Shown here piece by piece: positions 24,552-31,674 of a stretch of DNA of 47,398 nucleotides. Within the stretch, counting starts at the first letter, position 1. Each line of letters begins with the position of its first letter. The stretch covers positions 1 through 47,398 of the forward strand of contig JBPCKA010000060.1 in NCBI GenBank assembly GCA_051004735.1. The letters are read 5' to 3'. The notes under the pieces are model-generated. The model had not been told where the DNA came from. It saw only the letters and a list, made by a program, of their open reading frames with translations, and did not search any database. This DNA comes from Euzebya sp051004735. Lineage in GTDB: Bacteria > Actinomycetota > Nitriliruptoria > Euzebyales > Euzebyaceae. Position numbers and translations under genes: made by a program.

Positions 24552-25148
24552 ATGCCTGTCGATCGCCGCGATCTGCGTCGCCGGCTGTTCAACCTGGCTG
24601 CCCAGCAGGGCGGCTACTTCTTGGCCGCCCAGGCGAAGAGCCTCGGGTACTCATACCAGGCCCAGGCGTATCACGTCTCCGCAGGCAACTGGTACCGGAT
24701 CGCCCGGGGCCTGTTCCGGCTCGCCGAGTGGGTGCCGGAGCTCCACGACGACCTCCGCCGGTGGACTCTCTGGTCGAAGAACCGGGCTGTCGTCTCCCAC
24801 GAAACCGCCCTCGCCGTCCACGATGCAGGTGAGTTCGAGTCTGCCCGAGTTCACCTGACCGTGCCCCCCCGCTTCACAAAGCGCGATGACGCCGTGGTCC
24901 TCCACCACGTAGAGCTGCCCGAGATCGACGTCGTCGACCAGACGGGCTTCCGAGTGACGACCGCCGCCCGCTCGCTGGTAGATGTCGCGGCAGCGGGTGT
25001 CGACGAGGACCATCTCGCCCGAGCAATCAAGGACGTCACCGACGCCGGGCTCACGACCCTTCGGCAACTCCGCTCCCGGGCCGAGGCCGTAGATGCAAGG
25101 GGAGCCCTCTTCATCGAGCGTGCCATCACCATGGTGCAGCCGTCTTGA
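24552..25148 (+). CDS. abiEi: AbiEi-type antitoxin (type IV toxin-antitoxin)
   Basis: The 198-residue protein matches the AbiEi family: an N-terminal winged helix (~5-60, with FNLAAQQGGYFLAAQAKSLG and WYRIARGLFRLAEW) and a C-terminal region with VVSHETALAVHDAGEF, VHLTVPPRF and TTAARSLVDVAAAGVD. In the streptococcal system AbiEi does not bind the toxin but antagonises it and represses the operon. The ATG at 24552 is chosen because homology starts there and a TAGGAT hexamer lies 7 nt upstream. It overlaps the next gene by four bases (TTGA), indicating translational coupling to the toxin. It lies between hsdR and hsdM on the same strand. Confidence 0.85.
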   Translation: MPVDRRDLRRRLFNLAAQQGGYFLAAQAKSLGYSYQAQAYHVSAGNWYRIARGLFRLAEWVPELHDDLRRWTLWSKNRAVVSHETALAVHDAGEFESARVHLTVPPRFTKRDDAVVLHHVELPEIDVVDQTGFRVTTAARSLVDVAAAGVDEDHLARAIKDVTDAGLTTLRQLRSRAEAVDARGALFIERAITMVQPS

Positions 25149-26005
25149 CCTACGAGACCGGCAACGCGCTTCGCACGGCCCTGGAGTACCGACTCAACAG
25201 CCAGTCGCGTGAGACGGGCGTCAGCATCGACCGTTTGCGCCGGCGGGTTGTGTTCGAGCGCGTAGTCGCCCGGCTCGCTCACGCGACGCCTGGAAAGTGG
25301 GTACTGAAGGGAGGGATGGCGCTTGAGATGCGTCTCCGAGATCACGCCCGACTCACCAAGGACATCGACCTTGGGCTCCGCGACACGGTCGAAGACCGCG
25401 GCGAACTCCAAGTCCGGCTCGTGGAGGCATTGTCGGTCGATCCCTTCGGTGACCGCTTCACTCTTGCCCCCGGGTTGGTCACGGAGCTCATGCCCGACGG
25501 TGGTGGCCACCAAACTTGGCGATCGAACGTGGCCGCCAGCCTCGCGGGCAGGGCCTTCGGCGGCATCAAGGTCGACGTCTCTCCGCGAGCCCACGAACTC
25601 GACCAGACCGACGTCGTCACCCTCCCCAACTCGCTCGCCTTTGCCGGCATCGAGGTGCCAACGGTCGAGATCATCGACGTCAACCGGCACGCCGCCGAGA
25701 AGTTCCATGCCATGGCACGTGACTTTGGTGACCGCGACAACACCCGCGTCCGCGATCTGCTCGACCTAGTGATCATGTTCGAGCACGAACTGCTCGATCG
25801 AGGTGCCCTGAGTCATGCCGTCCGCCGGGTATGGCACGAGCGCAATGCCAGCGCTCCCCCTGCTGCCCTCCCCAGCCTGCCCGACGGCTGGCCCGAGCGC
25901 TACGAACGCCTCACCGCCGATCACGACATCGCCGCTACTGACTTCCCTTCCGCAGCCGATCTCGTTACTCAACTCTGGGCCGACTTGCACCTCCAGGAGA
26001 ACTGA
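25145..26005 (+). CDS. abiEii: AbiEii-type nucleotidyltransferase toxin
   Basis: The 286-residue protein belongs to the AbiEii/MenT-like nucleotidyltransferase family. The signature is WVLKGGMALEMR followed by TKDIDLGLRD, giving the Gly-Gly and Asp-x-Asp elements that bind nucleotide and metal. A conserved HAAEKFHAMARDFGDRDNTRVRDLLDLV block, with the family Lys and Asp, follows. Characterised relatives (MenT toxins) transfer nucleotides to tRNA acceptor ends and stop translation; AbiEii is reported to bind GTP. The TTG at 25145 overlaps the abiEi stop, and hsdM starts 3 bp after this gene ends. It is therefore embedded in the restriction operon. Confidence 0.85.
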   Translation: MTYETGNALRTALEYRLNSQSRETGVSIDRLRRRVVFERVVARLAHATPGKWVLKGGMALEMRLRDHARLTKDIDLGLRDTVEDRGELQVRLVEALSVDPFGDRFTLAPGLVTELMPDGGGHQTWRSNVAASLAGRAFGGIKVDVSPRAHELDQTDVVTLPNSLAFAGIEVPTVEIIDVNRHAAEKFHAMARDFGDRDNTRVRDLLDLVIMFEHELLDRGALSHAVRRVWHERNASAPPAALPSLPDGWPERYERLTADHDIAATDFPSAADLVTQLWADLHLQEN

Positions 26006-26007
26006 CC

Positions 26008-27483
26008 ATGGCACCAGCCAAGAAGGCGGCCACGGCCACATCACCGCAGGCGAAACTGGCCGCCGTCATCAAGTCCGCCCGAGACACCATGCGCAAGGAC
26101 GCAGGGCTCAACGGCGATCTCGATCGCATTCCGCAACTCGCCTGGCTCCTCTTCCTCAAGGCGTTCGACGGGCTCGAGGAGAACCGCGAGATCACGAATG
26201 CCAAGCATCGGCCGGCGATCGAACCGCCCTATCGCTGGCGTGACTGGGCTGCCGATCCCAACGGAGGGACCGGCAATGCGCTGATCGACTTTGTGGACAC
26301 GAAGCTCCTGCCGTACCTCCGCGGGCTCAGCGGAACCGCCGCGCACGATCCCCGAGAGGTTCTCGCCGCCGTCTTCAAGGAGACCAACAATCGGATGCTT
26401 TCTGGTTACCTGCTGCGCGACGTCGTCAACAAGGTCAACGAGATCAACTTCGCCTCCTCGGATGACATACACACGATGGCGCACCTCTACGAGTCGATGC
26501 TCAAGGACATGCGCGACGCTGCTGGCGACTCCGGAGAGTTCTACACGCCCCGTCCCGTCATCCGCTTCATGGTCCAACAGGTGGCACCACAGCTAGGTGA
26601 AGTAATCCTCGACCCCGCCTGCGGGACCGGAGGGTTCCTCGTCGAGGCCCTTGCAGAGATCGAGCAGAAGGTGGAGACGACCCAGCAGCGTCGGAAGCTG
26701 CACGAGAACCTCCGTGGCATCGAGAAGAAGCAGCAGCCGTACCTGCTAGGCATGATGAACCTCGTCCTCCACGGCGTCGGCCAACCGAACGTCACCCGAG
26801 GCAACGCGCTCAACCGTCCGATCACCCAGATCAGTCGTGCCGAGCGGGTCGACGTCGTCCTGATGAACCCGCCCTTCGGCGGGGCGGAGGAGAAGAGCAT
26901 CCAAGCGAACTTTCCCGCGGGCAAGCAAGCGGCCGAGACAGCGTGGCTCTTCCTCCAGTTGGTAATCCGTCGACTCAAGGACGGTGGCCGTTGCGGAATC
27001 GTCGTGCCCAACGGCGTTCTCTTCGGTGACGGTGCCGGTGCTCGGATAAAGCAGCAACTGCTGACCGAGTGCAATCTTCACACCGTCGTTCGCCTGCCCG
27101 ACGGGGTGTTCGAGCCGTACACAGCCATTCCGTCGAACCTCTTGTTCTTCGACAAGACGGGCCGAACGAAAGAGGTCTGGTTCTACGAGATCCCTCCGCC
27201 CGAAGGGCGCAAGAAGTACTCCAAGACCAAGCCGATGCGCTTCGAGGAGTTCGCCGATTGCCAGGCCTGGTGGACCGACCGAGCAGAGAACGAACAGGCG
27301 TGGCGCGTGGCCATTGCCGACATCGAAACCAACGGCTGGAACCTCGACCTCCGCAACCCGCACGGTCCCGAGGACTTATCTCATCGTCCGCCGAAAGAGC
27401 TGCTTGACGAGCTGGTCAAGGTGGAGCGTGAAATCCTGACTCTGGTCGAGGAGCTACAGGCTGAACTGGCTGGTGACGCGTGA
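26008..27483 (+). CDS. hsdM: Type I DNA methyltransferase subunit M
   Basis: HsdM transfers methyl groups to N6 of adenine in the sequence chosen by HsdS. The 491-residue protein has an N-terminal helical HsdM_N domain (~15-140) and a Rossmann methyltransferase core. AdoMet motif I is LDPACGTGGFLVEA near residue 202, and catalytic motif IV is NPPFGG near 288. GEFYTPRPVIRFMVQ precedes motif I as usual, and KVEREILTLVEELQAEL ends the protein. The ATG at 26008 lies 3 bp after abiEii. The hsdS GTG overlaps the stop by four bases. CTC-rich leucine usage matches the rest of the island. Confidence 0.95.
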   Translation: MAPAKKAATATSPQAKLAAVIKSARDTMRKDAGLNGDLDRIPQLAWLLFLKAFDGLEENREITNAKHRPAIEPPYRWRDWAADPNGGTGNALIDFVDTKLLPYLRGLSGTAAHDPREVLAAVFKETNNRMLSGYLLRDVVNKVNEINFASSDDIHTMAHLYESMLKDMRDAAGDSGEFYTPRPVIRFMVQQVAPQLGEVILDPACGTGGFLVEALAEIEQKVETTQQRRKLHENLRGIEKKQQPYLLGMMNLVLHGVGQPNVTRGNALNRPITQISRAERVDVVLMNPPFGGAEEKSIQANFPAGKQAAETAWLFLQLVIRRLKDGGRCGIVVPNGVLFGDGAGARIKQQLLTECNLHTVVRLPDGVFEPYTAIPSNLLFFDKTGRTKEVWFYEIPPPEGRKKYSKTKPMRFEEFADCQAWWTDRAENEQAWRVAIADIETNGWNLDLRNPHGPEDLSHRPPKELLDELVKVEREILTLVEELQAELAGDA

Positions 27484-28631
27484 GCGCGGAGACTGTGCGA
27501 GTAGGCGACGTGCTGCGGCTCGAGCGGACCCCGGTCGACCCTCAGGCGACTCGCAGTTACGTGACTATTGGCATCCGCTCGTTCGGAAAGGGCATCTTCC
27601 ACTACGACGAGAAGCCGGGCGACCAGCTCGGCAAGCTTCGGTTCTTCGAGATGAATCCCGGACGGCTGGTTGTGAGCAACATCAAGGGATGGGAGGGTGC
27701 CATCGCCGTGTCGACTGAGGAGGACGGCGGGTGCATCGCTTCCAACCGCTTCCTTGCGTATCGGCCCGTCGACGACCGAATCGATGTCGACTGGGCCCGG
27801 TGGTTCTTTCTGAGCGACGTAGGGCTCCCGCTGATCCAGCGGGCGTCGCCGGGCAGCGCTGACCGCAATCGCACATTGGCCATCGAGCGCTTCGAGAACC
27901 TTGAGATCCCTCTGCCTCCAGTCAATGAACAGCTGAGTGAAGTCGAGACCATCGCTAGGGCGTCTGACATCGCTGTTGGCGTCGGCGACCGGGCAGAATT
28001 CGCCATTGATCTGCTGAGGGCGATTCGTGCGTCGCTTGCTCTCGAGTCCTCCGGGACGGGGTGGCACAGGTGGAGCGGCGCTGAGGTACTTGCTTTGCGG
28101 CCGACCAAGGTCGCTGTAGACCGGGAAGTCGTGTATCCGATGGCAGGCGTCTACTCGTTCGGGCGGGGCTTGTTCGTTCAACCGGAACTTGAGGGTTCGC
28201 GCACGAGCTATCGAGTTCTGCATCGACTTCAGGCCGGACAACTGGTCATGAGCCGTCTGAAGGCGTGGGAGGGCGCACTGGCGGTGGTCACTCCGCAGTT
28301 TGCCGGTGCGCACCTCTCGCCCGAGTTTCCGACGTTCGATATCAATACGGACGTGGCCGACCCCGCTTTCCTGTCCGCTCTTGTCACTTCCGAAGGGTTC
28401 TGGGGTCGTCTGAAGGGTGCGTCGAAGGGGCTCGGCGCGCGAAAGGAGCGGGTGCAGGCAGAGCGCCTGCTGGAGCAGGAGTTCGCTCTCCCGTCGCTGG
28501 AGGAGCAGCGTCGTCGGGTCATTGCCCTGGAGACGACGCAGAGGGTGGGCGATCTCGTTGGCAGCCGAGCTAAGCTCATTGATGCGCTGGTGCCTGCAGC
28601 TCTCAACGAGGTCTTCAGGCGCGTGAGTTGA
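27480..28631 (+). CDS. hsdS: Type I restriction specificity subunit S
   Basis: HsdS sets the bipartite DNA target for methylation and restriction. The 383-residue protein has two target-recognition domains (~1-150 and ~200-340), each followed by a helical spacer with the usual connector (IPLPPVNEQLSEVETIARAS and FALPSLEEQRRRVIALETTQ). The two domains resemble each other: the first has SFGKGIFHYDEK...VVSNIKGWEGAIAV, the second SFGRGLFVQPEL...VMSRLKAWEGALAV. This suggests related half-sites. The GTG at 27480 overlaps the hsdM stop (GTGA). The 3' end overlaps the convergent radC gene by 17 bp. Confidence 0.92.
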   Translation: MSAETVRVGDVLRLERTPVDPQATRSYVTIGIRSFGKGIFHYDEKPGDQLGKLRFFEMNPGRLVVSNIKGWEGAIAVSTEEDGGCIASNRFLAYRPVDDRIDVDWARWFFLSDVGLPLIQRASPGSADRNRTLAIERFENLEIPLPPVNEQLSEVETIARASDIAVGVGDRAEFAIDLLRAIRASLALESSGTGWHRWSGAEVLALRPTKVAVDREVVYPMAGVYSFGRGLFVQPELEGSRTSYRVLHRLQAGQLVMSRLKAWEGALAVVTPQFAGAHLSPEFPTFDINTDVADPAFLSALVTSEGFWGRLKGASKGLGARKERVQAERLLEQEFALPSLEEQRRRVIALETTQRVGDLVGSRAKLIDALVPAALNEVFRRVS

Positions 28632-29283
28632 CCGACGCCCACCCGCCGGCAGACAGCACGACGTGGCCGAGGAACCTCAGTCCTACCAGGGTCGCCGCAT
28701 CCCGGACTTCTCGGGTTGCCCGTTCGTCAGCAGCACTGGGTTCGTAGTTCCCGCTCGGGTGGTTGTGGGCGAGGGCGAAGGCACGACCGTCATGGCGCAG
28801 GACGGCGTTGAGGATCTCGCGTACGGGCACAATCGAGCGGTCGATCGAGCCCTCGGACACGACGATCGTGCGCCGCAGGTTGTTCGATGCGCCGCAGACC
28901 AGGACCACGACGCGCTCACGCCGCTGCCCGTCGAGATGGCGGCGAGCGACCCGCACCACGTCCTCGGCGGAGCCGATCACCACCTGCTCCTCAGGGTGAG
29001 CGGCACGGCGACCCAATTCGAATGCTGCGACGAGAGACGCAGCCTTCGCGAGCCCGATACCGGCGGTAGCAGCTAGCTCCTCGGGTTTCACCGATGCGAG
29101 GCCGTGCACTCCTCCGTGGTCCAAGACCAGACCAGCGGCGAGCTCAGTGGCGCCGACGCCACGGGTGCCGCTCCGCAGAAGGATGGCCAGCAGCTCCTGG
29201 TCGTTGAGTGCGCCGGCGCCCAGCGCGAGCAGTCGCTCGCGAGGTCGGTCGTGCACTGGTAACGCTGCGATTGGGACTGCCAT
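28615..29283 (-). CDS. radC: RadC/JAB-domain protein
   Basis: The 222-residue protein is RadC-like: an N-terminal helix-hairpin-helix region (~20-95, RERLLALGAGALNDQELLAILL... LAATAGIGLAKAASLVAAFELG) and a C-terminal JAB/MPN metalloprotease-like domain with the zinc motif HNHPSGNYEPSAAD. The molecular role of RadC is unresolved, and its old assignment to DNA repair was withdrawn. The family is common on mobile and defence islands. The ATG at 29283 has GGAGG 6 nt upstream, which favours it over a longer start at 29364. A TAGAAT hexamer at 29301-29306 (minus) could be its -10. It is convergent with hsdS, overlapping by 17 bp. Confidence 0.88.
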   Translation of the reverse strand: MAVPIAALPVHDRPRERLLALGAGALNDQELLAILLRSGTRGVGATELAAGLVLDHGGVHGLASVKPEELAATAGIGLAKAASLVAAFELGRRAAHPEEQVVIGSAEDVVRVARRHLDGQRRERVVVLVCGASNNLRRTIVVSEGSIDRSIVPVREILNAVLRHDGRAFALAHNHPSGNYEPSAADERATREVRDAATLVGLRFLGHVVLSAGGWASVNSRA

Positions 29284-29450
29284 CGAAACCTCCGCGTCCG
29301 ATTCTAGGAAGGCCCTGCGACACTCTCCCGCCCTGCCGTACGAGACACTCGCCAAGATCCACACAGGTTCACCAGATGGTGATCCCGGTCGTCCCGCGGT
29401 GCCTCGGCTGACCCGCTCGACCCCCGGGCAAGAAATTCAAGAAGCCCGCG

Positions 29451-29532
29451 CCGCGGTCGCTGCCGGTGAGCGGTTACGGCTGGAGGCCATCTCGGTCGAA
29501 CTCGGAGCGGGGGGGCACGAGGTGGTGGTCGC
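29451..29532 (+). repeat. 82-bp direct repeat, copy 2 (regulator fragment at island border)
   Basis: This is a displaced piece of the BTAD regulator gene, 77 of 82 bases identical to 21677-21758. It encodes the same AVAAGERLRLEAI peptide but has no regulator gene around it. It sits 168 bp upstream of the radC start and next to the pdhA-like fragment, so it marks the right border of the defence island. Confidence 0.9.
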
Positions 29533-29549
29533 TGCGGCGGCGAAGGCTT

Positions 29550-29714
29550 CGAACGGACCAGCCAGTCGTTCTCGCGCAATGCCAACACCGCCCCGACCTG
29601 GTCACCTTCCTGCCCGAAGCTTGAGGGATAGACCGCGAGTTGGCCCTGCCGGGTCATATTGATCGACTGACGATCGTTGGCCCGCACTATCTTCGTGGTG
29701 GCATACAGGGTCAT
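29550..29714 (-). pseudogene. Fragment of a pyruvate/branched-chain dehydrogenase E1-alpha gene
   Basis: About 55 codons on the minus strand read SINMTRQGQLAVYPSSFG, then QEGDQVGAVLALRENDWL, the characteristic early part of PdhA/BkdA E1-alpha proteins. The usual N-terminal ~30 residues are missing, and the sequence stops at ~29550, where the regulator fragment begins, so the thiamine-pyrophosphate region is absent. It is a doubly truncated remnant. Confidence 0.75.
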
Positions 29715-29719
29715 ACTCT

Positions 29720-29842
29720 GCCGGGCCCACGCCTATCGAAGACTGGACCGGTCATGACGTTGTCCTGGAGCAGTTGCAGTCCACACCCGGTGTGGTGAGC
29801 ACCCGAACCATCTTCGTGCTGGAGGAGTACGGCAGCCCGTGA
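29720..29842 (+). pseudogene. 3' remnant of an Lrp/AsnC-family regulator gene
   Basis: The last ~40 codons of an Lrp/AsnC protein remain: HDVVLEQLQSTPGVVSTRT, then IFVLEEYGSP and a stop. This is the final helix and strand of the effector (RAM) domain. The helix-turn-helix and most of the gene are gone. The stop overlaps the GTG of the GNAT gene by GTGA, showing that the two genes were once coupled in one operon. Lrp genes often lie divergent to E1-alpha genes, which is the order of the two remnants here. Confidence 0.7.
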
Positions 29843-30621
29843 TCCAGCGTGTCTCCCACCAGGCTGAGGTGCTGGACATCTATCGGCACAAGCCGCAGGT
29901 GCATCCGTACGGTATCGCCGACGCACAACAGCTGTGGGACAGCAGCACCTGGTGGCGTGACGGCCCGGCAGTCGTCGGGCTGCTGCGCCTGGACGGCACC
30001 GATGTCGTGTATGCCATTGCCGCGCAGGAGGCCACCGCCACTCTCGACCTGCTGGCTGCGTTGTCCTCCCGACTTCCGGACGCCTTTGTGATCACCGGAC
30101 CCACCGGTCTGACCGCGGTGTTGGAGCAGGGCGGTTTCGTCGCCCAGTGGTCGGACGCCTACGACAAACTCCACCTGCCGTCACGGGTGGTCTTGCCCCC
30201 GCCGGGGTCAGCCGGCGTCCAGGTCCTCTCGCGCGCTGACTTGGACCAGGTGTTGACGCTGTTCGCCACCGATCCTGACGCCGGCGACTTCTTCCACGCC
30301 GACCTGCTGGACACGGGCTACTACCTGGGCCGCCACACCGATGGGATGCTGGTGGCCGTGGGCGGGGTGCATGTCGTTGATCTGGTCAACTCGGTGGCCG
30401 CCATCGGAAACGTGGCCACCCATCCAGCGTACCGCCGACAGGGACACGCCCGGGCGGTCGTGGTCGAGCTGTTGCACCTGCTCCGCACCGAGGTCGAGGT
30501 GATCGGACTGAACGTCCGCCACAGAACACTGGCCGCACGCTCGCTGTACACCTCGCTGGGCTTTGAGTGGGCCATCACCTATGAGGAGGCCGAGGTGGCA
30601 CGCCTGGTGACGTCGGATTGA
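29839..30621 (+). CDS. GNAT-family N-acetyltransferase
   Basis: The 260-residue protein has a C-terminal GNAT fold (~130-255), with the acetyl-CoA loop in IGNVATHPAYRRQGHARAVV and the later LNVRHRTLAARSLYTSLGFEWAITYEE block. The first ~120 residues form a second, more degenerate acetyltransferase-like lobe (QLWDSSTWWRDGPAVVGLL...). The GTG at 29839 overlaps the stop of the truncated Lrp gene, so it has probably lost its original promoter with the deletion upstream. The substrate is unknown. Confidence 0.85.
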   Translation: MIQRVSHQAEVLDIYRHKPQVHPYGIADAQQLWDSSTWWRDGPAVVGLLRLDGTDVVYAIAAQEATATLDLLAALSSRLPDAFVITGPTGLTAVLEQGGFVAQWSDAYDKLHLPSRVVLPPPGSAGVQVLSRADLDQVLTLFATDPDAGDFFHADLLDTGYYLGRHTDGMLVAVGGVHVVDLVNSVAAIGNVATHPAYRRQGHARAVVVELLHLLRTEVEVIGLNVRHRTLAARSLYTSLGFEWAITYEEAEVARLVTSD

Positions 30622-30689
30622 GGCGCGCGGGCAGGCTGCAAACTGGTAGAACCGGATGCCGCAGTAGTTCACCCCGTAGGAGGTCTGTG

Positions 30690-31586
30690 ATGTCGTTGCG
30701 ATCAAGCCTGGCGCTGGTCCTGATGCTGTGCCTGGTGGCGGTGGCATGCGGCGGGCCGTCGGGGACCGACGAGGACACGCCGGTCCCGGTGGCGCAGGGC
30801 TCACCGAGGGCGGCGGACGGTGGGACGGCGGACACATGCGATCCGGCCGATCTGCCGCTATTCGCCCCGGACACCCTGACAGTGGCGACCGGCGAACCGG
30901 TCTTTGAGCCGTGGATGGTCGATGACGACCCCACCAACGGGCAGGGCTTTGAGTCCGCCTTGGTCTACGCCCTGTCCCAGCAGCTGGGGTTGTCCGACAC
31001 GGTTGAATGGGTGCGCACCGGCTTTGACCAGGCGGTCGCGCCGGGGGACAAGGACTACGACTTCAACATCCAGCAGTATTCGATCACCCAGGACCGCGAC
31101 GAGGTCGTCGATTTCTCCATCGGCTACTACGAGGTCGAGCAGGCGTTGGTGGCTGCCCCGGACTCACCCGTGGCCGAGGCCACGGCGGTTGCGGACCTGG
31201 CCGATGACCGACTGGGAGCAGCGATCGGCACCACCTCCCTTGACTACATTGATCAGGTGATCCAACCCGACCAACCTGCTCAGGTCTATGACGACAATGC
31301 GGCGGCCAAGGCTGCCTTCGACGCTGGCCAGGTCGACGGCCTGGTGTTTGACCTGCCCACAGCGTTCTTCATCACCGCCGTGGAGATCCCCGATGCGTCC
31401 ATCGTCGGCGTGTTACCGCGTTCGGGCGAGCAGTCCGAGGAACTGGGCCTGTTGTTCGCCGATGGCAGCCCGTTGGTGGACTGTGTCGATCAGGCCCTGC
31501 AATCCTTGATCGATGACGGGACCGTGGAGGGGTTGGAGGAGGAATGGCTGAATCAGGGCGGCGACATCCCCACGCTCAGCAGCTGA
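30690..31586 (+). CDS. Amino-acid ABC transporter substrate-binding lipoprotein
   Basis: The 298-residue protein begins with a lipoprotein signal (hydrophobic core, lipobox VAVAC, acylated Cys20). The mature part is a family 3 solute-binding protein: TLTVATGEPVFEPWMVDD, FESALVYALSQQLGL, DFNIQQYSITQDRDEVVDFSIGYY and a C-terminal LIDDGTVEGLEEEWL helix. It would bind a polar amino acid or related compound outside the membrane and deliver it to the permease encoded next. The ATG at 30690 is preceded by TAGGAGG at 6-nt spacing. Specificity cannot be read. Confidence 0.92.
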   Translation: MSLRSSLALVLMLCLVAVACGGPSGTDEDTPVPVAQGSPRAADGGTADTCDPADLPLFAPDTLTVATGEPVFEPWMVDDDPTNGQGFESALVYALSQQLGLSDTVEWVRTGFDQAVAPGDKDYDFNIQQYSITQDRDEVVDFSIGYYEVEQALVAAPDSPVAEATAVADLADDRLGAAIGTTSLDYIDQVIQPDQPAQVYDDNAAAKAAFDAGQVDGLVFDLPTAFFITAVEIPDASIVGVLPRSGEQSEELGLLFADGSPLVDCVDQALQSLIDDGTVEGLEEEWLNQGGDIPTLSS

Positions 31587-31674
31587 GCGGGCGGGGCGGT
31601 CGGCGGTCTGGGGCGGACCGCTGAGCGACCTGGACCGTCCGGGGCTGCTGCCCGGCCCGGGCGGAGACCGGTCG

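Noticed and set aside
29147..29662. Plus-strand open frame across the radC start and the regulator fragment
   Set aside because: It reads through three unrelated segments (antisense radC, the regulator fragment and antisense E1-alpha fragment), so it is not a gene.
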